From: Streptomyces wuyuanensis
Lineage (GTDB): Bacteria; Actinomycetota; Actinomycetes; Streptomycetales; Streptomycetaceae
Length of the DNA stretch: 64,000 bases
Assembly: GCF_900103455.1 (NCBI RefSeq)
Contig: NZ_FNHI01000012.1
Span: 1 to 64,000, forward strand
Direction: 5' to 3'
A program made the translations under genes and the position numbers. Within the stretch, counting starts at the first letter, position 1, and the number at the start of each line of letters is the position of its first letter. Shown in pieces: positions 54,633-63,549 of the stretch. The notes under the pieces are model-generated. The model had not been told where the DNA came from and ran no database searches. It was given only the letters and a program-made list of their open reading frames with translations.

Positions 54633-57600
54633 ATGAGCGACATGTTGCCGACCGCACCGTCGAGCGGTCCGATCCTGGCTGTCCCGTCCCCTGGTGCGGT
54701 GCGGGACGAGCTGGCCGAGCTGGTGGTGCGGGACCTCCTCGGGCCGGTGGGCGGCGAGATGGAGGAGGTCGCGGACGCTCCGACGGATTGGTATGTGCTC
54801 GGGCGGCTCGCACCGAACGGCACCACGATCTTTCCGGAGGAGCTGGACGCCCCGCTAGGCGACAGCAGGCTGGCCGGCGCGGACGAGGGGGCACCGGACG
54901 CGGATGCGCCGAACGTGCCGAGCCTGAGTCCGTCGTCGATCGGGTTCACCGCGCGGGTACGCGGTGACGCAGACCGCTTGGAAGTGACCGGGGAATGGGC
55001 ACGCTATGTCCGCGCGCATTCGACGGATCCAGGCGTCGAGAAGCTGATCTGGCGGCGTGAGCCGCACGCCGGCAGGGTCCCGGTCAAGCTGGTCGAGGGT
55101 GCCGTGGAGCCGCTCGTTCTCGACAGCGAGGACGAGAAGATGGTGTTGCGTGGACGGGTGCGTCGCTTCGAGGACGACTGGCTGGTCACGCTGTTCCTGG
55201 TCAACACGACCGAGACCGATTCCAACTCCGCACGGCACTGGGCTTTCCAGGCCGAACTCTCGGCGACCGGGGCTGAGGGCGCGGCGGTGTTCCTTCCCCG
55301 GCACGAGCCTGGTTCCGGCGGCGACGGCGCAGACCGGGCCGAGCAGCGACGTCTGGCGATGGCGTATCGGTTCAGTCCGGAGTTCGCGGTGGGACACGCC
55401 ACCGGCGTACATGCGACGGCAAGTGAAACCGATCCGATGACGGCGGTCGCAATTCGAACGAAGGCCGCACCGGAGTATGACATCGCGCAGACCGACGCCC
55501 CGTCGGCACACACTGACCCGGACTTGCCGGAGTTGGCCGACCTGCTGGTCGACATGAAGGTGCTGGCCACGTGCGAAAGGCAAGAGCTGCGCGCTGGGCT
55601 GATGCCGCTGGTGGCCGGTTACCGGGCATGGATCGGGCGGTCCGAAGCTCGAGTCGGGCAGGAGGGCCAGCACCTTGACGAGTACCAGACCCAGGCGGGT
55701 GAGGCGCTGAGGGATGCGAAACGGGCAGCGGATCGTATCGAAGCGGGGATCGAGCTGGTACTCGGGAACGACGACGCTTTGACCGCGTTTCGGTTCGCCA
55801 ACAGTGCGATGCACCTGCAGCGCATCCACACCCGGGTCGCCGCGGCGCGGCGCCGTGACCCGTCCCGTGATGTCGAGGGGGTGTTCTTCGAGGAGGACCA
55901 GCCGGTCCACCGGTCTTGGCGCCCGTTCCAGCTCGCGTTCCTGTTGCTGAACCTGCCTGCGTTGACGGATCCGGCGCACCCGGAGCGTGCCACGGGGGCT
56001 GAGGCGGTGGCGGATCTTCTGTGGTTCCCCACCGGTGGTGGCAAGACCGAGGCGTACCTCGGTCTGACTGCCTACACTCTGGCCATCCGCAGGCTTCGAC
56101 CCGATCTTGGTGGTCTCGACGCGTGCCACGGGGTTGCGGTCCTCATGCGCTACACGCTTCGGCTGCTAACGATCCAGCAGTTCCAGCGCGCCACTGCGCT
56201 GATCTGCGCTTGCGAGGTCCTGCGCCGGGCGGACGAGACGCGGTGGGGCACGGAGCCGTTCCGGATTGGGTTGTGGGTCGGCGGAAAAGTCTCTCCGAAC
56301 ACGACCGACCATGCCGATAAATGGGTCAAGGACGTACGGAAGGCCAGTGGGCGGCCCAATCGGGATTCGGGCTCGCCCTACCAGCTCACCAGCTGTCCGT
56401 GGTGCGGCACGAAGATCGAGAAGGGACGCGACGTCGAGGTCGACATGACTCTTCGCCGCACCTACCTGCGCTGTCCGGAGCTGTTCTCCTGCCCGTTCGG
56501 TAGCTGGGACCCGAACGGGGAGGGCCTGCCGGTCGTCGTGGTCGACGAGGAGATCTACCGGGTCCTACCGAGCCTGGTCATTGCGACCGTCGACAAGTTC
56601 GCGCAGCTGGCCTGGAACGGGCGCACCCAGGCCTTGTTCGGGCGGGCGTCACGACACTGCTCACGCCACGGGTATGTCACGGCGCAGATCGCGGATGAGA
56701 GCTGGGAGACCGGCAGCCACATCGCGGAGGGCCGCTACCGGTCCGCGGCACTCACCACAGCCGCACAGGTGCGTCCGCTGGATCTCATCGTCCAGGACGA
56801 GTTGCACCTGATTTCAGGCCCCCTGGGATCACTGACCGGCCTGTACGAGGCCGCCGTGGACCGGTTGGCCACCTGGGAGTACGCGCCGGGCAAGACGGTG
56901 CGGCCCAAGGTGATCGCCTCGACAGCCACAGTCCGCCGCGCGGAGCGGCAGATCCACGCTCTGTTCGACCGGCGCACCGAAGTCTTCCCGCCGCAGGGCC
57001 TGGAGATCGGCGACAGCTTCTTCGCCCGTCAGCGGTCTGCCGACTCGCATCCAGGACGCCGCTACATCGGGATCTGCGCGCAGGGGGTGCGCACAAAGTC
57101 CACGATGATTCGCGTGTACGTCGCCGTGCTCGCCGCCGCTCAGACCGTGCACAAGAAGTACGGAAGCAACCCGGTGACCGACCCGTACATGACGCTGGTC
57201 GGCTACTTCAACAGCCTGCGCGATCTCGGTGGTATGCGTCTCTCCGTGGAAGACGACGTCTCCACCCGACTGGAACGCGTCAACGAGCGTGGTCTGTCCC
57301 GGCGCTACGACTTGAGACTCGAGGAACTTACCTCACGGCTGACCTCGGAGAAAATCAAGGACATCCTTGATCAACTGGAGTACACCTTCCCCAAGGCGAA
57401 CAAGCTGACGCCCATCGACGTGCTCCTGGCCACCAGCATGATCGCCGTTGGCGTCGATGTCTCCCGCCTCGGCGTCATGGTCGTTGCCAACCAACCCAAG
57501 TCCACCGCCGAGTACATCCAGGCGACCAGCCGCGTCGGCCGTGCCACCCCGGGCCTCGTCTTCACCGTGTTCAACTGGGCCCGCCCACGGGACCTGTCCC

Positions 57601-58160
57601 ACTACGAGACCTTCGAGCACTTCCACTCCACCGTGTACCGGCACGTCGAGGCCCTCTCAGTAACCCCGTTCGCCGAGCGCGCCATAGACCGCGGCCTGGC
57701 CGGTGTCCTGGTGGCGCTGGCCCGCAACCTGGACGCCAGCGACAACGGCAACCTCGGCGCGCAGACCTTCGACACGCACAGCAGCAAGGCCGACCACATC
57801 GTCCGCTACCTCGAACGCCGCGCGGGCGAGATCTCCACCCATCGCACCGTCGCAGCTCGGGTACGCGAAGAACTCGACAGCCTCCTGGATCTGTGGGCGC
57901 GTGAGCAGCGCCGCCCGGCGACCCGGCTTGCCTTCGACGCCAAAGGCAAGGCCGACGACATTGTGGGACTGCTCCGCAGCCCGGACGCCGGCCCCTGGGG
58001 TCCCACAACCTGTCCGACCTCGTTGCGCGAGGTCGAGCCGGGCATCCGTCTGGTTCTGCGAGCTGCACCGGGCAGCATCGACGACCATGAGAAACACCCC
58101 TTCCTCCCACGTACGACCCCGGATATTGATGGCGCCAGGCAGGAAGGGGACCTCTCATGA
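54633..58160 (+). CDS. drmA: DISARM helicase DrmA
   Basis: An 1175-residue protein from ATG 54633 (MSDMLPTAPSSG). The ribosome site is weak, and the Met nine bases on is possible. The Walker A motif LLWFPTGGGKTEAYLGLT (Lys471) and DEXH-like IVQDELHLISG (722-725) lie in the helicase core. The C-terminal lobe has LLATSMIAVGVDVSRLGVMV and QATSRVGRATPGLV. A four-Cys insert (SCPWCG with RCPELFSCPF) is a likely zinc site. DrmA with DrmB forms the core DISARM complex that loads on unmodified phage DNA. The stop overlaps the drmB ATG (ATGA). Confidence 0.93.
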   Translation: MSDMLPTAPSSGPILAVPSPGAVRDELAELVVRDLLGPVGGEMEEVADAPTDWYVLGRLAPNGTTIFPEELDAPLGDSRLAGADEGAPDADAPNVPSLSPSSIGFTARVRGDADRLEVTGEWARYVRAHSTDPGVEKLIWRREPHAGRVPVKLVEGAVEPLVLDSEDEKMVLRGRVRRFEDDWLVTLFLVNTTETDSNSARHWAFQAELSATGAEGAAVFLPRHEPGSGGDGADRAEQRRLAMAYRFSPEFAVGHATGVHATASETDPMTAVAIRTKAAPEYDIAQTDAPSAHTDPDLPELADLLVDMKVLATCERQELRAGLMPLVAGYRAWIGRSEARVGQEGQHLDEYQTQAGEALRDAKRAADRIEAGIELVLGNDDALTAFRFANSAMHLQRIHTRVAAARRRDPSRDVEGVFFEEDQPVHRSWRPFQLAFLLLNLPALTDPAHPERATGAEAVADLLWFPTGGGKTEAYLGLTAYTLAIRRLRPDLGGLDACHGVAVLMRYTLRLLTIQQFQRATALICACEVLRRADETRWGTEPFRIGLWVGGKVSPNTTDHADKWVKDVRKASGRPNRDSGSPYQLTSCPWCGTKIEKGRDVEVDMTLRRTYLRCPELFSCPFGSWDPNGEGLPVVVVDEEIYRVLPSLVIATVDKFAQLAWNGRTQALFGRASRHCSRHGYVTAQIADESWETGSHIAEGRYRSAALTTAAQVRPLDLIVQDELHLISGPLGSLTGLYEAAVDRLATWEYAPGKTVRPKVIASTATVRRAERQIHALFDRRTEVFPPQGLEIGDSFFARQRSADSHPGRRYIGICAQGVRTKSTMIRVYVAVLAAAQTVHKKYGSNPVTDPYMTLVGYFNSLRDLGGMRLSVEDDVSTRLERVNERGLSRRYDLRLEELTSRLTSEKIKDILDQLEYTFPKANKLTPIDVLLATSMIAVGVDVSRLGVMVVANQPKSTAEYIQATSRVGRATPGLVFTVFNWARPRDLSHYETFEHFHSTVYRHVEALSVTPFAERAIDRGLAGVLVALARNLDASDNGNLGAQTFDTHSSKADHIVRYLERRAGEISTHRTVAARVREELDSLLDLWAREQRRPATRLAFDAKGKADDIVGLLRSPDAGPWGPTTCPTSLREVEPGIRLVLRAAPGSIDDHEKHPFLPRTTPDIDGARQEGDLS

Positions 58161-60028
58161 CCAGCACCACGAGCGTTTCACGACCGGCGGACGACCTGCG
58201 GGTCGGGGAGCTGCGGCCCAGCCAGCTGCTGCACACCTACGGAGTCGGCGCGGTCGCGGACCTGCCGAACCTCTCGGTGATGATCCTCGGACTCGACGAG
58301 TGGGCGTTGGAGCAGGCCGCGATCGTTCCCGAGGAACGGCTACTCGCGGCGGTGCGCAGCAAGCTCGGCAACCAGGTCCAGAACCTGCGGATGCCGCCGT
58401 ACACGCCGGAGGACCCGAACGACTTCAGCGGCGCCTGGTCGCGGATCGGCGTTCCGGTCGCGGTGTTTCCGGGCTGGCTGCGGTGCACCGACAATCGCTG
58501 CAACCGGCTCGCACCGGCTGACTCTGGGCTCTTTCATCTGCTGCCGAACAGCTTTGCGCCCGACCAGACCCGCTACGTCCATTCCTGCCGCGAGAGCGGG
58601 CGCAGGCGGCCTACCGCGGTACCGGCCAGGTTCGTCTCGGCCTGCCCGGCCGGGCATCTCGACGACTTCCCGTGGATGTACTTCGTCCACCGCGGCGCGC
58701 CGCACGGGCCGGACCACACGCTGAAGCTGGTCGAGCGCGGCACCACCGGTGAGGCGGCGAACATCTTCGTCGAATGCTCCTGTGAGGTGAAGGCCCGTTC
58801 CATGGCCGAGGCCATCGGTACCCGCAGCGAGCTCGTCCTGCCGGCCTGCCGGGGCCGGCACCCGCACCTGGGGACCTTCGAGCCCTGTACCGAGCAGACC
58901 CGGACCATGGCGCTAGGCGCCACGAACGGCTGGTTCGCGATGCAGCTGCGGGTCTTCTCCCTGCCGCACGCCGAGAATCCGGTGGACAGCGCGGTCGCCG
59001 AACACTGGGCCGGACTGCAGGTGGTGGCGAGCCTGCCACGCGAGACCGCCCGCCTGGTCCTGCCCACCCAGGTGATGTGGCCGCAACTCGAGCGCTTCGG
59101 CGCAGACGAGGTATTGAACGCGATCGCCCGCCACCGTGACGGAATACAGTCCGGCGCCGTCGAGGACGTGGACGCACTGGACATTGCCGGCCCGGAATGG
59201 CTCGCCTTCACCGGCCGTCCCCAGAACCATCCTAATTTCAGCGTCAGCAACGAGCCCGTACCGCCCACCCACCGCAATTGGCTCAGCCAGGTGCGGCTCG
59301 TCAAGCGGCTCCGAGAGGTATCAGCCCTGTACGGGTTCAGCCGGATCGACGCACCGGAATGGGGATCCGCAACCAGTGGCGGGCCGGTGCAGGAGGAGAA
59401 CCGCGCACCGCTGACCGGCTCTGCGCCGAGCTGGGTGCCGTGTGCGGAGACCCGCGGCGAGGGGATATTCCTTCGCTTCGACGAACAACGGGTCGCCACC
59501 TGGGAACAGAACCCGGACGTCATCCGACGCGCCGGCATCCTGAGAGCCGCACATCGGAAGTGGTGCGCCCAGCGCCGGACCGCTGCGGAGTGGCCGGGCA
59601 TCCGCTACCTGCTGCTGCACACCTTCGCCCACGTCCTGATCCGCGAGTTCGCTTTGGAGTGCGGCTACGGCGCCTCCGGTATCGGCGAACGTATCTACGC
59701 ACGCTCCGGCAACGACCCGATGGCCGGGATCCTGCTCTACACCGCGGCCCCCGACAGCGAGGGCACCCTCGGAGGCCTGGTCACCCTCGGCGGACAACAC
59801 CGGCTGGGCGCTCTGATCGACCAAGCGCTCGAGGCCGCGCGGCTATGCGGCTCGGACCCCCTGTGCGCCGACCACAACCCGGTCGCCCACGGCCGCCTGC
59901 ACGGCGCAGCCTGCCACGCCTGCCTGTTTGCCGCGGAAACATCCTGCGAACGAGGCAACCATTTCCTGGACCGCGAACTGCTCGTCGAGACGTTCAGCGG
60001 CCGGCCAGGCGGATTCTTCACGCCATGA
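58157..60028 (+). CDS. drmB: DISARM protein DrmB (DUF1998)
   Basis: A 623-residue protein, ATG overlapping the drmA stop. The opening LRVGELRPSQLLHTYGVGAV is family-typical. The C-terminal third is a DUF1998-type domain with LLHTFAHVLIREFALECGYG, and Cys pairs near the end (CHACLFAAETSC, Cys586, Cys589, Cys597) may bind zinc. DrmB partners DrmA in DNA binding. No enzymatic motif of its own is seen. The stop overlaps the drmC ATG (ATGA), so drmA, drmB and drmC are tightly coupled. Confidence 0.92.
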   Translation: MTSTTSVSRPADDLRVGELRPSQLLHTYGVGAVADLPNLSVMILGLDEWALEQAAIVPEERLLAAVRSKLGNQVQNLRMPPYTPEDPNDFSGAWSRIGVPVAVFPGWLRCTDNRCNRLAPADSGLFHLLPNSFAPDQTRYVHSCRESGRRRPTAVPARFVSACPAGHLDDFPWMYFVHRGAPHGPDHTLKLVERGTTGEAANIFVECSCEVKARSMAEAIGTRSELVLPACRGRHPHLGTFEPCTEQTRTMALGATNGWFAMQLRVFSLPHAENPVDSAVAEHWAGLQVVASLPRETARLVLPTQVMWPQLERFGADEVLNAIARHRDGIQSGAVEDVDALDIAGPEWLAFTGRPQNHPNFSVSNEPVPPTHRNWLSQVRLVKRLREVSALYGFSRIDAPEWGSATSGGPVQEENRAPLTGSAPSWVPCAETRGEGIFLRFDEQRVATWEQNPDVIRRAGILRAAHRKWCAQRRTAAEWPGIRYLLLHTFAHVLIREFALECGYGASGIGERIYARSGNDPMAGILLYTAAPDSEGTLGGLVTLGGQHRLGALIDQALEAARLCGSDPLCADHNPVAHGRLHGAACHACLFAAETSCERGNHFLDRELLVETFSGRPGGFFTP

Positions 60029-60903
60029 CCGGCCACAAGGTCGGCCAAGCCGCGATCCCCCTTCCCGAAGTGATCTCTGAGCTCGTCGCAAGCCTCCCCG
60101 AGACCCATCTCGCAGCCTGGACCAGGGCATTGCGCACCATCACAGTTCCCGACGATCAGACAGAGTCCCGTCTCATCGCCGCGCATCCCGGCGCGGGACT
60201 CGGGCCGCGCGCCGCTATGCTGCTGTCCGCCTGGAGATCTGCCGATCCGCAACTGCCGGGGCCCGCGCTGGCCCTAGCCCTCGAAGCTGCCATCTGCCGC
60301 TACGAGCAGGACCTCGCCTCCCACCATGTCGACATCGTCGTCTCCGGCCCGCTGAGCGGTACCGTGCCGCTCAGGCTCACCACATCCGCAGCAATCGAGG
60401 TCATACAGTCGGCGACCCGCACGCTCCTGCTTACCAGCTACGCCGCATTCGGCATACAGGAGATCGTCGACGAGATCACAGAGGCCGCAGACCGTGGCGT
60501 CAGCGTGAACCTGGTCTTGGAGACCGCGCGCTCCGCCGGCGGCAGGCTGCACGGAGAGACTGACGGGCGTACCGCATTCCACGCACTGCGCTTCCACCCG
60601 GACGTGCACTTATGGCAATGGGCGAACACCGAGCGGCGCGGCTTCAGCGGCCGACGCGGCAGCATGCACGCCAAGGTCATCGCTGCTGACCGAAGCACCG
60701 TCCTACTCGGCAGCGCGAACCTCACCGACAACGCGTACAACGACAACCTGGAGGTCGGTGCCGTTATCCACGACCCGATCGCCGTTGGCAAGCTCGTCGA
60801 TCACTTCACCACCCTGATGCACTCAGAAAGCAGCTTGCTTGTCCGATTGCCGTGGATATCCTCCCAGGGAAACGGAGTCGACGAGAGCGACGGACATACC
60901 TGA
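60025..60903 (+). CDS. drmC: DISARM phospholipase-D-like nuclease DrmC
   Basis: A 292-residue protein, ATG overlapping the drmB stop. The single HKD motif is GSMHAKVIAADRSTVLLGSA with His215 and Lys217, followed by NLTDNAYNDNLE. Only one HxK is visible, so activity probably needs a dimer, as in Nuc-type PLD nucleases. DrmC completes class 1 DISARM. The operon order drmD-drmMI-drmA-drmB-drmC is the published class 1 layout. No in-frame damage is seen in any of the five genes. Confidence 0.9.
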   Translation: MTGHKVGQAAIPLPEVISELVASLPETHLAAWTRALRTITVPDDQTESRLIAAHPGAGLGPRAAMLLSAWRSADPQLPGPALALALEAAICRYEQDLASHHVDIVVSGPLSGTVPLRLTTSAAIEVIQSATRTLLLTSYAAFGIQEIVDEITEAADRGVSVNLVLETARSAGGRLHGETDGRTAFHALRFHPDVHLWQWANTERRGFSGRRGSMHAKVIAADRSTVLLGSANLTDNAYNDNLEVGAVIHDPIAVGKLVDHFTTLMHSESSLLVRLPWISSQGNGVDESDGHT

Positions 60904-60906
60904 ACC

Positions 60907-61053
60907 ACGGTCGAGGTGCCCTACGGCTCACGCGCCCACCTCTGCTCGGTCTGGGCCTGGCGCTGGTGGAAGGAGACCACCGGGCTGACCTTCGAGGAAG
61001 TGCGACCTGGGAACATCGATACAGCGGTTCTCGGTAAGGTCGATCTTGGGTGA
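60907..61053 (+). pseudogene. Short coding remnant cut by an IS5-type element
   Basis: The plus strand reads TVEVPYGSRAHLCSVWAWRW, then WKETTGLTFEEVRPGNIDTA and VLGKVDLG before a stop that lies in the left inverted repeat of the following IS. The aromatic-rich text looks coding, but there is no start and no family assignment. Confidence 0.35.
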
Positions 61054-61954
61054 CAGTGAGCCTTTTCCATCTTGATCAGGTGGCGAGTTCGAGGGCGACG
61101 ACGGCACGGACGGCGGCTGTGATCCGGGTGGTGCTGCAGCGGAGCTTTCGCACGAGCCGCCAGGACTTGAGTATGGCCATGGCGCGTTCGCCGAGGCTGC
61201 GAATCTTGGCGTGATCGCGGTTGTGGTGTCGGCGCCAGCCGCGGAGGTGCTTGCCACGGATCGGAACACGGATCGCAGGGCCGGCGCCCTGGTACGCCTT
61301 GTCGGCCCAGCACTTGATGTCATCTACGGCGAGGGCGGCGGGTATGCCATGGTTCCGGGCCGCGGTCAGCTCGTGTGTGGCTCCCGGCAGTGCGTCCGAG
61401 GCCCAGATCAGGCGCCCGGCGGGATCGGCGAGGACTTGCACGTTCATCCCGTGGTGCTTCTTCTTCCCGGAGTAGTACGGCTGGTCGGCGGCGATACGGT
61501 CGATGGGTAGCACAGTGCCGTTGAGGATCACGTATGCCTTCTTCCGGACGGTCGTCATGGCCTGTTGCAGCGTGGGCGCGAGGGCGGCCAGTAGGTCGAC
61601 GGCCTCGCGTATGTAGCGGTAGGCCGTGGCGATCCCGATGCGGAAGCCCGCGGTAGGGCGGGCGTAGGTGTCGCCGCAGCGTAGGTGGGCCAGGACGAGC
61701 AGGGCCTGCCGACCGCAGGTTAGGCGGCGCCAGCGCGAACCGATCCGACGACGGTGACCTGCGAGAAGACCGGAAAGATGCCGCAGAGTGCGGCTGGACA
61801 GATCGATGCCGGACGGGCAGACAAGCACGCGAAAGCTCCTGGCGGACTGGTGACCTTCGTCGTGAACCCGTCTACCAGGAGCTTTCTTCATGCCCGCCGC
61901 CGGGGCTGCCAGCCCAACCATCCGTCAGGTTGGAAAGGCTCACTGCCCAAGATC
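61042..61954 (-). mobile_element. IS5-type insertion sequence downstream of DISARM
   Basis: The imperfect inverted repeats are GATCTTGGGTGACAGTGAGC... (61042-61068) and the reverse complement of 61932-61953, which lacks a TGA triplet. They flank one minus-strand transposase gene. The element is about 910 bases, a common IS5-group size. I could not recognise a target duplication, so the outermost bases are approximate. Confidence 0.75.
61076..61828 (-). CDS. IS5-family DDE transposase
   Basis: A 250-residue protein from GTG 61828, AGGAG seven bases upstream. An N-terminal HTH-like region (GFRIGIATAYRYIREAVDLL) precedes the DDE_Tnp_4-like core. That core has VILNGTVLPIDRIAAD with the first Asp, KCWADKAYQGAG with the second, and LGERAMAILKSWRLVRKL where the usual Glu is in GERAMA. 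It is unlike the frameshifted transposase at 44002 and represents a different subgroup. The reading frame is intact. Confidence 0.87.
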   Translation of the reverse strand: MLVCPSGIDLSSRTLRHLSGLLAGHRRRIGSRWRRLTCGRQALLVLAHLRCGDTYARPTAGFRIGIATAYRYIREAVDLLAALAPTLQQAMTTVRKKAYVILNGTVLPIDRIAADQPYYSGKKKHHGMNVQVLADPAGRLIWASDALPGATHELTAARNHGIPAALAVDDIKCWADKAYQGAGPAIRVPIRGKHLRGWRRHHNRDHAKIRSLGERAMAILKSWRLVRKLRCSTTRITAAVRAVVALELAT

Positions 61955-62088
61955 CACTTTCGATGCACGGCCTAGCACAGGCCGCGCCGGTTCGGTGGAC
62001 CTCGGCAATCCACTGGCGCGAGGGCGCTGTCGGGCCATATCCTGATCCGTTCTTCGATGATCAACTACCACACTGAGGCTGCGAGTTG

Positions 62089-62736
62089 ATGGACGTAGCG
62101 AGGATGATGGCTCAGCTTGATGAGCTTATTGCTGAGTACCGAGAAATGATTAGCATCCGTACCGAAGGAGTACTGGCCTCTGATCGAGCCAAGCTCCTTG
62201 TGAGCCGTCTCGAAGCCGCTATCGATCGCTTGGCACCTCCTGGTAGTAGCTACGTAAGGCAGCTAGATGTCTATCGGGAACAAAAGCGAACCTCGCTAAA
62301 GATTCGCGAGGTCTTTAGCATTGCTCTTGGCCTCCATCACGATCTGGCATCCGGATGGGTGGAGACAGTTGTTGAGATGGTGCACGCTGGCACCCATAGC
62401 GATTACCTGGATATGGCAGAGACGTTGTTGCAGTCGGGGTACAAGGACGCCGCAGCTGTCATCACAGGTACGTCATTGGAAGTTCATGTGCGAACACTCT
62501 GTGTTAAATATGGCGTAGACACCGAACTGGCCAGTGGTGCACCGAAGAAGGCCGACGTCATGAACGCCGACCTGAAGAAGGCTGACGTCTATGACGGACT
62601 ACGGCAAAAGCAGATTACGGCCTGGATGGACCTGCGCAACAAGGCGGCTCACGGTGACTACCAAAGCTACGACGAACACCAGGTACGTATGTTCATTGAT
62701 GGCGTGCGGGACTTCATGCTGAAGTACTCGGCATAG
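62089..62736 (+). CDS. HEPN-like protein, first of a tandem pair
   Basis: A 215-residue protein from ATG 62089 (a TTG lies just before it), GAGG ten bases upstream. The N-terminal half is helical (MMAQLDELIAEYREMISIRT). The C-terminal half has YKDAAAVITGTSLEVHVRTL and DLRNKAAHGDY with Arg183, Asn184 and His188, the RNxxxH motif of HEPN domains, many of which are ribonucleases in defence and toxin-antitoxin systems. It shares over half its residues with the next gene, 23 bases downstream, so it arose by duplication. It is AT-richer than core genes. Confidence 0.72.
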   Translation: MDVARMMAQLDELIAEYREMISIRTEGVLASDRAKLLVSRLEAAIDRLAPPGSSYVRQLDVYREQKRTSLKIREVFSIALGLHHDLASGWVETVVEMVHAGTHSDYLDMAETLLQSGYKDAAAVITGTSLEVHVRTLCVKYGVDTELASGAPKKADVMNADLKKADVYDGLRQKQITAWMDLRNKAAHGDYQSYDEHQVRMFIDGVRDFMLKYSA

Positions 62737-62759
62737 CGCGCAGACAAGGGGACTAAACG

Positions 62760-63410
62760 ATGGCCAACATCGACAAGGTAGTCGAGCAGCTCAACTTTCT
62801 GATCAAGGCTTCCGAAAACTACGCACGGAACGATAACTGGTCTCTCCTGCATGACGGAGCAGACGACCCCGTTGTTCTCAGCAACCGGCTCGAAGCCGCA
62901 ATCGAGCGAGCTACGCGACCGACCTCTATGTATATGAAGCAGCTTGACACTGCCCGCCGTAGAGTACAGCCTTATCGACTCAGAGAAGTGCGCATCGTCG
63001 CACTGGGACTACGTGACGATTTGGTCGCCGGGTGGGTTGAATCGGTCGTCGAGCTGGTGCACGCCGATACCTACCGCGATTACTTGGAAATGGCGGAGGG
63101 GCTGCTTGCCAAGGGATACAAGGACGCCGCAGCCGTCATCACGGGAACGTCCCTCGAAGTTCATGTGCGCGCTCTGTGCGCGAAGAACAATGTGACGACG
63201 GCAGTGGCAGGCAAGCCAAAGAAGGCCGACACCATGAACGCCGACCTCAAGAAGGCTGGAGTGTACGACGGCTTGCAGCAGAAGGAAGTTACCGCCTGGA
63301 TGGACCTCCGGAACAAGGCAGCCCACGGGGACTACGCCGACTACGACCGCGATCAGGTACGTCGGCTCATCGGTGGAGTAGAAGCCTTCATGAGGAAGTA
63401 CCCAGCGTAG
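62760..63410 (+). CDS. HEPN-like protein, second of a tandem pair
   Basis: A 216-residue protein from ATG 62760 with AAGGGGAC upstream. It is a paralogue of the preceding protein. The shared blocks are SNRLEAAIER, VAGWVESVVELVHADTY, YKDAAAVITGTSLEVHVRAL, KADTMNADLKKAGVYDGLQQ and DLRNKAAHGDY with Arg184, Asn185 and His189. The N-terminal 60 residues differ most between the two copies, suggesting different partners or one active and one regulating subunit. No nucleotidyltransferase (MNT) partner, common for HEPN toxins, is in view. Confidence 0.72.
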   Translation: MANIDKVVEQLNFLIKASENYARNDNWSLLHDGADDPVVLSNRLEAAIERATRPTSMYMKQLDTARRRVQPYRLREVRIVALGLRDDLVAGWVESVVELVHADTYRDYLEMAEGLLAKGYKDAAAVITGTSLEVHVRALCAKNNVTTAVAGKPKKADTMNADLKKAGVYDGLQQKEVTAWMDLRNKAAHGDYADYDRDQVRRLIGGVEAFMRKYPA

Positions 63411-63549
63411 GCGAACCCAGTAGGTCAGGGGTAGGTGTGAAGACTTCTTACTAGCAGCCACCCTTAGCGTACGGACGACTTGGGCCATTGTGATGATGTC
63501 CTGACGTCAGGTGCGCCGAGAATAATTCTGATCGAAAGAAAAGGGAATA

